Positions 22,874 through 35,900 of a stretch of DNA of 64,000 bases are shown here, in pieces. The notes below the pieces were generated by a model. It worked only from the letters and a program-made list of their open reading frames with translations, did not search any database and was not told where the DNA came from. The stretch is from the NCBI RefSeq assembly GCF_019175385.1, contig NC_083342.1, forward strand, positions 122,388,376 to 122,452,375, given 5' to 3'. The stretch is from Lycium barbarum (taxonomy: Eukaryota > Streptophyta > Magnoliopsida > Solanales > Solanaceae). A program made the position numbers and the translations under genes. The first letter of the stretch is position 1. Every line of letters starts with the position of its first letter.

Positions 22874-25223
22874 GAAAAGAAGGAATCAAATCGTATAATA
22901 AGAAATCTTAATAGAAATCACTTAAAAGGTAAAAGGAATAATATGCAAGCTCTTTATCAGAATATGGTTTACTTTGGCATCCCTAAAGATTAACTTGCTT
23001 TAAAGGAATCTCTTACTATATCTTTGCTAGACTTCCATATTTTCAGTTTAATTTATTATTTAAATTGTTGTGCAGTATGCTCAGCTCCACGAGTTAATTT
23101 TGGCACCAGGAAAATAGATGTACTTACAATCATAAGATATACTTGGTAATCTATGTAGATTGTTCTTCTAAGATTATTACGTGAGGTATTTAAGTTATTT
23201 ATATAGTAGTAACTTCAATAATCGAAGCCTTCCCGTTAAAATTTTATTTTCTTCTTTATACTATTTGAAATATACACATAAAGAAATCAATCTCTTTATA
23301 GTAGAAAAATGGATTGTTGTCTATTGATGAAAAAAAATGTAATTTTACGATTTGAAAGACTTTTTATAATCAATCAAGTCTTTAAAGCTCTTTTGGCAAT
23401 AACTGGTAAGTTTTAAGTGTAACAATTGATATTATAATTACAAATAAGCAATCACATGTTTGGATAGAAATGTTGAAATTGAGTTGAACTTATCTTCTAT
23501 TATTGTACTTCTTTCTCAGTAATGCAGTTACTAACATGTTAGTAAATTGATGTGTTTGGTAAAACAAATACTAAATTTTGCAGTATTTGTCAGTCTTTCC
23601 AGAGATTGTTGCATTCGAAGGTAGTCATAGATACTATGGTAAATTTTTATTCTTGTCGGTTAGATTATGTTTTATTTTAATACTACATTCTACATGAATC
23701 ATATGCATGTATTTTGAATCAAATTTAGTACTTTGATTGTGTTGTATTTAATGATGACTATGTATGTTAATATTTTACTTTTCAAATATATGTAAGAGAA
23801 TTTGGATTTCGAATCGAAGCTGGCTAACTTTCCTTCTGTTCCTTTTTTTTTTAAAAGAAATTTCATTTCCTTCTTCCATGAATATCAAAAAAGGAGGAAT
23901 CAAATAGTATAATAAGAAATCTCAATACAAATCATTTAAAATACAAAAGGAATAATATGCTAGCTCTTGATCAGAATATGGTTTACTTTGGCATGCCTAC
24001 GGATTAACTTCCTCTAAAGGAATCTCTTACTTTATATTTGTTAGACTTCTATATTTTCAGTTTAATTTATTGTTTAATTTGAAAATGTTGTATAGTATGC
24101 TCATGTCCACGAGTTAATTTTGGCACCAGGAAAATAGATGTACTTACAATCATAAGATATACTTGGTAATCTATGTAGGTTGTTCTTCTAAGATTATTAA
24201 GTGAGGTATTTAAGTTATTTATACAGTAGTAACTTCAATAATCGAAGCCTTCTCGTTAAAATTTTATTTTCTTCTTTATACTATTTGAAATATACACATA
24301 TAAAGAAATCAATCTCTTTATTGTAGAAAAATGGATTGTTGTCTATTGATTAATTTTTTTTTTATAATTTTACGATTTGAAAGACTTTTTATATCCAATC
24401 AAGTCTTTAAAGCCCTTTTGGCAATAACTGGTAAGTTTTAAGTGTAACAATTGATATTATAATTATAAATAAACAATCACATGTTTGGATAGAAATTTTG
24501 AAATTGAGTTGAACTTGTCTTCTATTATTGTACTTTAAATACTTTCTCAGGCAATTGTGCAGTTACTAACATGTTAGTAAATTGATGTGTTTGGTAAAAC
24601 AAATACTAAATTTTGCAGCATTTGTCGGTCTTTCCAGAGATTGTTGCATTCAAAGGTAGTAAGAGATACTATGGTAAATTTTTATTCTTAATGGTTAGAT
24701 TATGTTTTATTTTAATACTACATTCTACATGAATCATATGCATGTATTTTCAATCAAATTTAATACTTTGATTGTGTTGTATTTAATGATGACTATGTAT
24801 GTTAATATTTTACTTTTCAAATATATGTAAGAGAATGTGGATTTCGAATCGAAGTTGGCTAACTTTCCTTCTTTTCCCTTTTTTTTTTAAAGTAATGTCA
24901 TTTCCTCCTTCCATGAATATAAAAAAAGGAGGAATCAAATCGTATACCAAGAAATCTTAATACAAATCACTTAAAAGGAAAAAGGAATAATATGCAAGAT
25001 CTTGATCAAAATATGGTTTACTTTGGCATCCCTAAAGATTAACTTGCTCTGAAGGAATCTCTTACTTTATCTTTGTTAGACTTCTATATTTTCAGTTTAA
25101 TTTATTGTTTAATTTGAAAATGTTGTGCAGTATGCTCAGTTCCACGAGTTAATTTTGGCCTCAGAAAAATAGATGTACTTACAATCATAAGATATCCTTG
25201 GTAATCTATGTAGATTGTTCTTC
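22874..25223 (+). repeat. Tandem array: end of unit 1, units 2 and 3, start of unit 4
   Basis: Unit 1 resumes after E1 and ends near 23150. Unit 2 starts at 23151 and unit 3 at 24171. Unit 4 starts at about 25206 and is cut at 25223 by the MULE-like element. Period is about 1.02-1.03 kb. Units differ by scattered substitutions and short indels. An open stretch of about 36 codons ending near 22992, 24005 and 25041 is discussed in the findings. Confidence 0.88.
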
Positions 25224-25843
25224 GGGAAAATACATAACCCCCCGCCCCCCCAACGTATACTCGGATTAATTCTGACGCACCCAACCTTTGCGGGCGACCT
25301 ATTACCCCCCTGGCCTTAATTTTTTCTGTATTTTTGTACCTTTTTGGCTGACGTGGCAAAAAAAAAAATTAATAGCGAGTGAAAACAGTAAAAATAGTTT
25401 TTATATTTTAATAAAAATTATTTTTTTTAAAAAAAACCCATTTTTTCTCTTTCTTCTTCTTTCTCCTTTTTCTCTTTCTTTTTCTTTCTCCTGAACCACC
25501 CCCACCGCCGCCATGCCGCCGCCACACTGTCGCCACCGATGCCGACATGATTGAACACAACCCAGATTGTGAAATCATGGGCAGTTCGTGCAATTTCTAC
25601 ATTGTTGTTAAATTCCATTCCCCATGAATTTCCATGAAATTTAACAAATGACAAGAGGAGTAGTTTGGACAATTTCCATGAAATTTAACAAACAACAATT
25701 TCCATTGTTGTTAAATTTCAGTCCATGATTGAACATAGCCCAGAAAGGAAGAAATTGCACAGTTTATCCTTCAAATGGATTATTCTTCAAATGGGTGTCA
25801 ATGACAATTTCTTCAAATGGGTGGGGCAAGAGGAGCGAGGGTT

Positions 25844-25862
25844 GGGGGGGGGGGGGGGGGGG
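25844..25862 (+). repeat. Poly-G run, 19 nt
   Basis: Nineteen consecutive G, followed within 30 bp by further G runs (GGGGGGCGGGGGG). A second run of about 18 G lies at 26513-26530 inside the right terminal repeat. Confidence 0.9.
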
Positions 25863-26176
25863 CAGCAGCAGCTCCTCGAGTTTAGGGGGGCGGGGGGCTG
25901 CCTGAAATGATGAAGAATAAGGGGGGTTTATCATGAAATTGAATGTGTGTGTTAATAGAGGAAGAAAATGGGTTGAATGTTTCTTGAAAATAAACTCTTT
26001 ATGATTGATGATTAAATTGAATGTGTGTGTTAATGGAGGAATAAAATAGGTTGAATATGTGTGTGTTAATGGACGAAGAAAATGGTTTGAATGTGTATTG
26101 TTAATGGAGGAAGAAAGTGAGTTGGATGTGTGTGTGTTAATGGAGGAAGAAAATGGGTGGATGGATTTCTTGAAAT

Positions 26177-26228
26177 GAAGAAGAAGAAGAAGAAGAAGAA
26201 GAAGAAGAAGAAGAAGAAGAAGAAGAAG
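26177..26228 (+). repeat. (GAA)n microsatellite
   Basis: About 17 perfect GAA triplets inside the MULE-like element. Confidence 0.95.
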
Positions 26229-26545
26229 GGTTTAGTGATGAAGAAGACAAAATTAATGGTTAATTAGTGTAAATATAATTAATAAAAGAAAAATCAAATG
26301 AGAAAAAGAAAGGAAAAGTGACAGTGACGTGGCAGCAACGTGGCACCAATGTGGCGGAGAGTGTGCAACACTCTCCACTGTGCAACTAGGCTTCAATTTT
26401 TTTTGGCTACGTCAGTAAAAAAATGGTACAAAAATACAGAAAAAATAAGGCCGGGGGGATAATAGGTCGCCCGCTAAGGTTAGGTGCGTCATAATTAATC
26501 CAAGTATACGTTGGGGGGGGGGGGGGGGGGTTTATGTATTTTACC

Positions 26546-27240
26546 GTGTTCTTCTAAGATTATTACGTGAGGTATTTAAGCTATTTATATAGTAGTAACT
26601 TCAATAATCGAAGCCTTCCTGTTAAAATTTTATTTCTTCTTTATACTATTTGAAATATACACATTTAAAGAAATCAATCTCTGTATACTAGCAAAAGGGA
26701 TTGTTGTCTATTGATATATTTTATTTTATTTTGCAATTTTACAATTTGAAAGAATTTTTATAACCAATCAAGTCTTTAAAAACCTTTTGGGAATAACTTC
26801 TAAGTTTTAAGGGTAACAATTGATATTATAATTATAAATAAGCAATCACATGTTTGGGTAGAAATGTTGAAATTGAGTTGAACTTATCTTCTATTATTGT
26901 ACTTCAAATACTTTCTCAGACAATTGTGCAGTTACTAACATGTTAGTAAATTGATGTCTTTGGTAAGACAACTACTAAATTTTACAGCATTTGTTGGTCT
27001 TTATAGAGATTGTTGAATTCGAAGGTTGTCAGAGATACTGTGGTTAATTTTTATTCTTAACGGTTAGGTTATGTTTTATTTTAATACTATATTCTACATC
27101 AACCATATGCATGTACATTGAATCAAATTTAGTACTTTGATTGTGTTGTATTTAATGATGACTATGTATGTTAATATTTTACTTTTCAAATATATGTAAG
27201 AGAATCTGGATTTCGAAATGAAGTTGGCTAACTTTCTTTC
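26546..27240 (+). repeat. Tandem array unit 4, middle part
   Basis: Unit 4 continues after the MULE-like insertion (GTGTTCTTCTAAG) and is cut again at 27240 by solo LTR E3, at its GGCTAACTTTCTTTC stretch. It resumes at 32653. Confidence 0.85.
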
Positions 27241-29539
27241 TATAACGACCCGTTTGGTCATTATAGTTCTTTCGGCATTTTCGCCTGTTCCCTATCATTG
27301 ATTAGCTCCCTTTTGACCCGAGGGGACGGTTGACATGCTTCTCGGGTTGTCTAGACCGAATTCAAGCAAGTTTGATGAAAATATAAGCTTAAAGTGAAAA
27401 ATAGTTGATGGGAAGTTGACTTTTAGCCAAACAGACCTTTTCCGAAATTTCGCCGATTTGGAGAGGTTCGAATGGTCGTTTGGAACCTGTATGTGTATTT
27501 GGTTTGGTTCCCAATGCATTCAGATGCATTTCGGGACTTGGGATGGAAAATTGGAATTAAGGCATCAAGGATTGACTCGGTCATCGAGACTCCATTGGAA
27601 ATTTCGAGACCACGAGCGAGTTTGCAGCGTATTTTTGTGTGGGTTTGGGTGGTCGAGTTGTGAGCAGATGGCCTCGAGAATAACTCGGGATTTCGATTGA
27701 AGACTTAGAAAAAAAAAGAAGGGAATTCTGGTGTCTGGTACCCGCAATGGCGGCACTCGAGTAGTCTTAGCGGCACCGATGTGGAGGTGTGATGACCGCT
27801 AGGGCGGCCATGTGTAATGTTGGCCATACCGCTGTGGCGGTATCTTAGCCGCCGTAGCGGCATCCCTACCTCAGTGGCTGTGACAGACAGTTATATTTCA
27901 TTAAATGTGTCTTAAATAAGCCTTATACCCTCATTATTTCCCATCTCGATATTGGAGCTGGAGGAAACTGTTCTTGGAGATAATTTTAGAGAAATTCTTG
28001 GAGGTAAACTTTGCCTAATCTTTTACTCTTCGTTAATCACAATCATATTAGACTCCTCCCTTCCCATTAACAATCCCTTAGAAATGAAATTTGAAGGAGG
28101 GTTTGGGAAACTTTTCCTTAGGGTCATGTATAATAAATTGATGATGGTTATGCTAAAATTTGATGAATCTAAGCTTATTAATCATATATCTTCCACTTTT
28201 AACGTTGAATTTCGGATTCGGAGACTTAAGGTTCATACCCAATTTGAGGGTTTTTACTTGAATCAAAAATTTGGATAATACTTAGGCTAAATCAACAATT
28301 AATGGTTGGATAATGATTACCTAGTACGCAATTTGGTATTTTCCCCGAGAATTTCCTATTTTGCCCTTGTGTGCCCATTTCCCCAATTTCTAGGGTTAAA
28401 ATGGACCGAATTGAAATAGTAGCAATATTAGTATCATTCTTCATGATTTCTAATATGTAATTTGATTATGCTTAGACTACTTTGGTTCTGAGGTTCAGCA
28501 GAAGGGCAAAGTGAAGGAGTGATTTGTTGGTGTTGCCGTTCAGCAGTCCCGGTAGGTTACGGCTTATCTTTGGAGAGAATTCATATAGTGAAGCGCATAT
28601 TTAGATTATAATGTCAAAGACAGCATGTAAACCTCTGGGTATGAAGTCGGGATAGATATTGCCTTCGTTTAGGCCCTGTTGTGTGTTGGGACTAGCCACC
28701 TCGTTATGTGTGTTGATTGTTCCATTATGATGGCTTGACGCCGTGAGTAGTGGCAGATATCGGAATCTGTGTTATTGACATGACTGAGATAGGAGTGATA
28801 TATCTTTTGTTGGTATTTGCATTATGATACATTGTCGGCATACCCGTTGTTGGTACTTCTGATATCGATCTATTGTTGGCGTACCTCTGTATCGGTACTT
28901 GTGATATTGATATATTATTAGCATACCATTGTTGGTGTACCCCCTCGTTGGTACTTGTGATATTGAACTTGATTATTGATGGTTGATATACGCATTGCAC
29001 GCATTCTCACACATTTATATGCATGGTCGATACCCGGGGATGATCCAGTATCGTTGATTCCGTAAACTAATATTTTGATAAACTCTTTACTTGAGTGATT
29101 GTGAAAAGGCCGATGTCCGAAGGTCAATTCCAGAATCGTTAATTGTATGACAATGTTATTGATCAACTCTTTTACTTGACTGATTGTGAGAAGGCCGATG
29201 TCTGAGGTTCAATTCCGGAATCGTTGATTGTGTGAGATAGATATTTGACAGACTCTTTTACTTGAGTGATTGTGAGATGACCTATGACCGATGATTTATT
29301 CCGGCATCGTTGTTGCATGGCTGATTCCGATGATATCCCGAAATCATTGTTAGTTCATGGACTCCGCGGGTCCCCTAAGGTAGTGTCGATGAGACTCCCC
29401 TTGTGAGCAATTAGTCGGGTTCCCGTCTGTCTGTTGGGCAAAAATCCGGGACAGATGGCACTTAGACTTCGCGAGTCACGCTGGGTTGTGCTACCGAGAC
29501 GTGGAAATTTTCGTCCGGGGTACATGTCTACACCTCATT

Positions 29540-29620
29540 TGCATTGCATTGCATTGCATTCATACCATTATCACACTGCATTGCATTGCATTGCATTCAT
29601 ACCATTATCACACTTCATTG
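29540..29620 (+). repeat. CATTG-rich minisatellite in E3
   Basis: Two units of about 43 bp, each made of (CATTG)3-4 plus CATACCATTATCACAC. Confidence 0.85.
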
Positions 29621-29879
29621 CATTATGACTTGATTGAGATGTTTGATGATTGGATTGTGATAATTGGATTGGATCGGACATATTGGAACTTGACGTATTT
29701 GGGTTTAGATGCTTACGTGCGATGACGGATACTTGGTTGTGATTATATTGTTTTATACTTGCTAGATTCCTTGCTTATCTGCTTATTTTCTGAATTGTAT
29801 TAATTATACTTAGTCGGCCGATGATGCCAACCAGTACTGTTGTTTGTACTGACCTGCACTTGCTGTATTCTTTTATGAA

Positions 29880-32265
29880 TGTCACGACCCAATCTGACAC
29901 TTAGGTTGTGACCGGGCACCTTTCGAGCTTCTACCCAAAAGGCAAACCCTCTAAGCTAATCATGTGAAAATTAATGAATAAAATGAATAATACGCAAAGT
30001 CTCGTCATATAACGAAAAGTGCGGAAGCGAAATACAAATACTGAGTCTTGCCCATAAACCCCATAAAATGTGTAAGTCATGGAACTACTAGTCTGAATAG
30101 AAAAGTACGAGATGAAGCTCGGAATACTACTAAGTCAACTAAAGAAGAAGAGGCCGCCATGATCTAATGGTGGCTCACCTCTATTGAACTGGACTGCACA
30201 AAGCTGGAGTGAATCAAGTATCGGCTACCTGGTCACCGTTAACCACACCTGCACACATACAACATCAACAAGTGTGAGTCTAAAAGACCCCGCAAGATCA
30301 TCGACATTCTCAGCTTACCCCTGGAGCAAGTCTTTGATATCCCTGATAATGCATAAAAGCAATTACACAGTACAAGTATATTAAATATACACAAACACTG
30401 AAGCTAAAGCTAAAATCATGAAGCACAACCAAGCAAAACATGAAATACTCTAAATCTGAATCTATGCCCACGGGACATAGTACGTATTTATCTATGTCTT
30501 ACCCCATTTTTCGGAGAGGGCATTATTTACCCCCATCTTACCTGGACGAGCATGAAATACACTGAATCTGAACGTATGCTCACGGGACATAGTACGTATT
30601 TGTCTATGTCTTACCCCGTCTTCCGGAGTGGGCATTATTTACTCCCATCTTACCCGGGTTACTTAAAATTCTAGCATCTATCTCTCACCGAACATTAATG
30701 GGACATGTGGAAGTATGCCCCTCTGAAGATATGATAAGTGGAACATACATCCATTCAATACCACTTCTAAACTTTACAGTTATATAAATAGTAACTATTT
30801 AAGCGAAATTACGCTAAAGGACTTATACGGTCATTACTTTAGAAACTTGAAAATTATCCAATTTAGATCATGCTTGCCCACTCACACGAACTAAATGGTT
30901 TAAATGCATACATACAACACAAACCATATGTTTTTTATGAAAAGCAAGTAAACTAAGAGTTAAAGTCTCACTTGCCTTATAACCGGAATGCAACCTCTCC
31001 GAAAGTGCCAAATTTCCTTCAAACAAACTCCAATAGCCTCAATCTATTCAATACCGTAAATAAATAGTCCAAATTAGCCTAGGAAAACTAATCCTATAAT
31101 TTTAGGTTTAGAACTAAATCTTAACATTCTATACCTTGATTCCATGATTCTTTGAAAAAGTGGAAATTGTATCTCAATACCATTAATAAACAATTTTGTA
31201 AATATATATACATGTTGTAGTCTCAAAATAAATATAGTGATTGTAAAGTGAAACTTCTGTCAAGTGAAACTTCAGGCTTGAAAACTTTTATTTTCCTTCA
31301 CATTATTTTACATGCGGAAGAAAACCAAAAAAAACATTCAAACATTCTTACTGGTCTTTGAAGTTTACCATAGTTTAGGTAAAATATATAGTTTCTTTAT
31401 GAAAGGATAACACTTTGAAAATTTAATATTAAAGAATAGAAAGAAAGAAAGTAAGAAAGAAAGAAAGTAAGAAATAAAGAAACCAACAAAAAAAAAATTG
31501 GCACTAAACAATGCACTGTGCACGTGATGTGCAGAAAAGCAAACTTTTCTTTCACCCTTTTGAAATCAATTTTGTAGTCAAAATTTACAATTCTTCATCC
31601 TTGCAATGTGGTCCCCTCTAGATATTAGGTATCACTAGTCCCCAAATAGTCATAACTGTTATATATAAAGAAGGAAAGAATTGAGATAAAAATTTTGCAC
31701 TGACACAGTGCACGAGAATTGCACAAATTCAGCCCTTTGAAAACCCACTTTCAATCTAATGTTATTTGGTCCCTCCAATGATTACATAATAATTGCTTTC
31801 TATATTAAAATAATATTTAATGTTATTTCCCCCTAAGCCAGTTCAAGCACACAGCTATACACCTATCTTAGGAAATTGAATACTATACCTGAATGTTTCT
31901 CTTATCTTCTTTTGCCAAGGGAAATCATTACCGGTGACTTTTCTTTCTTTTGAAAACCACGAACTGCCCTTCTGCTCTTTCTTTTTCCATGCTAGAAATA
32001 ATATAATAATTTTTCTGTGCCTCCCCCTTTACCTAGGAACGTGACCAGTAAGTTGAAGTAGTGGGCCTGGCCCACCTATTTACTCTTAACTAATTTAACA
32101 TCTCATATATTATATCATATGAATAATATTTAATTAAATACATATACATCCATATTATATGAATAAATTCCATAATTAACCGCTTTAATACAAGACCGCT
32201 AAAATTAAATAAACTATGAATAAGGAAGTAATTCTAAACACTTAGAAAATTTTTGGGTTGTTACA
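29880..32265 (-). mobile_element. Solo LTR E4 (TGTNACGACCC family, divergent)
   Basis: A 2386 bp insertion in E3 in the opposite orientation. On the - strand it runs from TGTAACAACCC to TTGGGTCGTGACA. The target duplication ATGAA is exact (29875-29879, 32266-32270). Only the ends resemble E1-E3; the interior is different. It holds a roughly 112 bp tandem duplication (30442-30660, core CACGGGACATAGTACGTATT) and a GAAA-rich purine run near 31438-31480. No coding domain. Confidence 0.82.
30442..30660 (-). repeat. Minisatellite in E4, about 112 bp x 2
   Basis: Two adjacent units share CGGGACATAGTACGTATTT, CTATGTCTTACCCC and GGGCATTATTTAC. Confidence 0.8.
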
Positions 32266-32652
32266 ATGAATGCAGAGTACCAGGTCGAATCCACTTCTGT
32301 GACCCGTGGCTGATCGACACTTCAACTTCCTCTCGAGTTTTCAGGGTGACCATGGCGTCCGCTGACCTTGAAGACTTTCCTACCATATGTCTTACTTTTA
32401 CTTCAGAGACATAGGCATTATGTATTAGTATTCCAGACTGTATTCTTCTTCTTAGATGCTCTTGTATTATTCGGACTAGACCCTGGGGGTATTTACTGTC
32501 TTCTGCACTTTTACTGTATATTGATATCGTGACACTTACGTATTTATTGATTTCCGCTACTTAATTTAATTCAATTTTTGTTGGGATGAGGGTTCGCTTA
32601 CCGAGGTGGGACAGTAAGTGCCCGCGCGGCCTAAGCAAAATGGGTAGTGACA

Positions 32653-32999
32653 CTTTCCTTCTGTTCCTTTTTTTTTTTTTTTTGAGAAATGTCATTTCCT
32701 CCTTCCATGAATATCAAAAAAGGAGGAATCAAATTCTATAATAAGAAATCTCAATACAAATCACTTAAAAGGCAAATGGAATAATATGCCAACTCTTGAT
32801 CAGAATATGGTTTACTTTGGCATGCCTAAAGATTAACTTGCTCTAAAGGAATCTCTTACTTTATCTTAGTTAGACTTCTATATTTTCAGTTTAATTTATT
32901 ATTTAATTTGAAAATATTGTACAGTATGCTCAACTCCACGAGTTAATTTTGGCATTAGGAAAATAGATGTGCTTACAATCATAAGGTATCCTTGGTAAC
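32653..32999 (+). repeat. Tandem array unit 4, right part
   Basis: After E3 the unit resumes at its CTTTCCTTCTGTTCC stretch and runs into unit 5. Confidence 0.85.
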
Positions 33000-35900
33000 C
33001 TATGTAAATTGTTCTTCTAAGATTATTACGTGAGATATTTAAGTTATTTATATAGTAGTAACTTCAATAATCAAAGTCTTCCCGTTAAAATTTTATTTTC
33101 TTCTTTATACTATTTGAAATATACACATATAAAGAAATCGATCTCTTTATAGTAGCAAAATGGATTGTTGTCTACTGATAAAAAAAATTGTAATTTTACT
33201 ATTTGAAAGACTTTTTATATCCAATCAAGTCTTTAAAGCCTCTTTGGAGATAACTGGTAAGTTTTAAGTGTGACAATTGATATTATAATTATAAATAAGC
33301 AATCACGTGCTTGGAAAGAAATGTTGAAATTGTGTCGAACTTATCTTCTATTATTGTGCTTCAAATACTTTCTCAGGCAATTGTGCAGTTACTAACATGT
33401 TAGTAAATTGATGTGTTTGGTAAAACAAAGATTAAATTTTGTAGCATTTGTCGGTCTTTCCAGAGATTGTTGCATTCGAAGGTAGTCAGATGTACTATGA
33501 TAAATTTTTATTCTTAATGGTTAGATTATGTTTTATTTTAATACTACACTCTACATGAATCATATGCATGTATTTTGAATCAAATTTAATACTTTGATTG
33601 TGTTGTATTTAATGATGACTATGTATGTTAATATTTTACTTTTCAAATATATGTAAGAGAATATGGATTTTGAATCGAAGTTGGCTAAATTTCCTTCTGT
33701 TCCCTTTTTTTTTTAAAGTAATGTCATTTCCTCCTTGCATGAATATCAAAAAAGGAGGAATCAAATCGTATAATAAGAAATCTTAATACAAATCACTTAA
33801 AAGGAAAAAGGAATAATATGCAAGCTCTTGATCAGAATATGGTTTACTTTGGCATCCCTAAGATTAACTTGCTCTAAATGAATCTCTTACTTTATCTTTG
33901 TTAGACTTCTATATTTTCAGTTTGAGTTATTGTTTAATTTGAAAATGATGTACAGTATGCTCAGCTGCACGAGTTAATTTTGGTACTAGGAAAATAGAGG
34001 TACTTACAATCATAAGATATCCTTGGTAACCTTTGTAGATTGTTCTTCCAAGATTATTACGCAAGATATTTAAGTTATTTATATAGTAGTAAGTTCAATA
34101 ATCGAAGCCTCCCCGTTAAAATTTTATTTTCTTCTTTATACTATTTGAAATATACACATTTAAAGAAATCAATCTCTTTATAGAAGAAAAATGGATTATT
34201 GTCTATTGGTTTTTTTTTTTTTTTTTTTTGTAATTTTACGATTTGAAAGACTTTTTATAACCAATCAAGTCTTTAAAACCCTTTTGGCAATAACTGGTAA
34301 GTTTTAATTGTAACAATTGATATTATAATTATAAATAAGCAATCACATGTTTGGGTAGAAATGTTGAAATTAAGTTGAACTTATCTTCTATTATTATACT
34401 TCAAATAGTTTCTCAAGCAATTGTGCAGTTACTAACATGTTAGTAAATTGATGTGTTTACTAAAACAAATACTAAATTTTGCAGCATTTGTCGATCTTTC
34501 CAGAGATTGTTGCATTCAAAGGTAGTTAGATATACTATGGTAAATTTTTATTCTTAACGGTTAGATTATGTTTTATTTTAATACTATATTCTACATGAAT
34601 CATATGCATGTATTTTGAATCAAATTTAGTACTTTGATTGTGTTGTATTTAATGGTGACTATGTATGTTAATATTTTACTTTTCAAATATATGTAAGATA
34701 ATTTGGATTTCGAATTGAAGTTGGCTAACTTTCCTTCTGTTCCTTTTTTTAGAAATGTCATTTCCTCCTTACATGAATATCAAAAAAGGAGGAATCAAAT
34801 CATATAATAAGAAATCTTAATTCAAATCACTTAAAAGGCAAATGGAATAATATGCAAGCTCTTGATAGAATATGGTTTACTTTGGCATGCCTAAAGATTA
34901 ACTTTGCTCTAAAAGAATCTCTTACTTTATCTTAGTTAGACTTCTATATTTTCAGTTTAATTTATTATTTAATTTGAAAACATTGTACAGTATGCTCAAC
35001 TCCACGAGTTAATTTTGGCATTAGGAAAATAGATGTGCTTACAATCATAAGGTATCCTTGGTAACCTATGTAAATTGTTCTTCTAAGATTATTACGTGAG
35101 ATATTTAAGTTATTTATATAGTGGTAACTTCAATAATCAAAGTCTTCCCGTTAAAATTTTATTTTCTTCTTTATACTATTTGAAATATACACATATAAAG
35201 AAATCGATCTCTTTATAGTAGCAAAATGGATTGTTGTCTACTGATTAAAAAAATTGTAATTTTACTATTTGAAAGACTTTTTATATCCAATCAAGTCTTT
35301 AAAGCCTCTTTGGAGATAACTGGTAAGTTTTAAGTGTGACAATTGATATTATAATTATAAATAAGCAATCACGTGCTTGGATAGAAATGTTGAAATTGTG
35401 TCAAACTTATCTTCTATTATTGTGCTTCAAATACTTTCTCAGGCAATTGTGCAGTTACTAACATGTTAGTAAATTGATGTGTTTGGTAAAACAAAGATTA
35501 AATTTTGTAGCATTTGTCGGTCTTTCCAGAGATTGTTGCATTCGAAGGTAGTCAGATGTACTATGGTAAATTTTTATTCTTAATGGTTAGATTATGTTTT
35601 ATTTTAATACTACACTCTACATGAATCATATGCATGTATTTTGAATCAAATTTAATACTTTGATTGTGTTGTATTTAATGATGACTATGTATGTTAATAT
35701 TTTACTTTTCAAATATATGTAAGAGAATATGGATTTTGAATCGAAGTTGGCTAAATTTCCTTTTGTTCCCTTTTTTTTTTAAAGTAATGTCATTTCCTCC
35801 TTGCATGAATATCAAAAAAGGAGGAATCAAATCGTATAATAAGAAATCTTAATACAAATCACTTAAAAGGAAAAAGGAATAATATGCAAGCTCTTGATCA

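Larger units (their letters stand above)
25224..26545. mobile_element. Non-autonomous MULE-like element with long TIRs
   Basis: A 1322 bp element inserted in array unit 4. The left end GGGAAAATACATAA and the right end TTATGTATTTTACC are inverted repeats that continue for about 145-150 bp (CAACGTATACT, GCGGGCGACCTATTA, CTGTATTTTTGTACC in both). Flanks TTGTTCTTC (25215-25223) and GTGTTCTTC (26546-26554) match at 8 of 9 bases. Long TIRs plus a 9 bp duplication point to a Mutator-like element. No transposase is present. The interior has a GC-rich CCGCCGCC patch near 25505-25540, G runs, a roughly 37 bp minisatellite (GTGTGTGTTAATGGAGGAAG, 25940-26160) and a GAA run. No captured gene could be named. 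Confidence 0.75.
27241..32652 (+). mobile_element. Solo LTR E3 (TGTNACGACCC family), nested host
   Basis: Runs from TATAACGACCCG (the expected TG start is mutated to TA) to GGGTAGTGACA. The 5 bp target duplication CTTTC is exact (27236-27240, 32653-32657). It hosts solo LTR E4 at 29880-32265. Without E4 it is about 3.02 kb, close to E1 (2.96 kb), and it matches E1 along most of its length in opposite orientation: the GC-rich GCCGCCGTAGCGGC palindromes near 27720-27870, the roughly 40 bp units of GTTGGTACTTGTGATATTG near 28800-28960, and the roughly 65 bp units with AAGGCCGATGTC near 29040-29330. A CATTG-rich 40 bp repeat lies at 29540-29620. No coding domain. Confidence 0.8.

Noticed and set aside
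21989..22993. Several 60-140 codon frames inside solo LTR E1, E3 and E4
   Set aside because: They lie in non-coding LTR sequence, are not shared between LTR copies in the same frame and show no domain.
12317..32652. E1-E4 as TIR DNA transposons
   Set aside because: The 5 bp target duplications and TG...CA ends fit LTRs better. MULE or hAT target lengths (9 or 8 bp) did not fit. The inverted ends are only about 11 bp.
33580..33640. C/D snoRNA in the array unit (ATGATGA near the conserved TTTAATGATGACT stretch)
   Set aside because: No CTGA box D at a suitable distance and no terminal stem, so the C-box match is likely chance.
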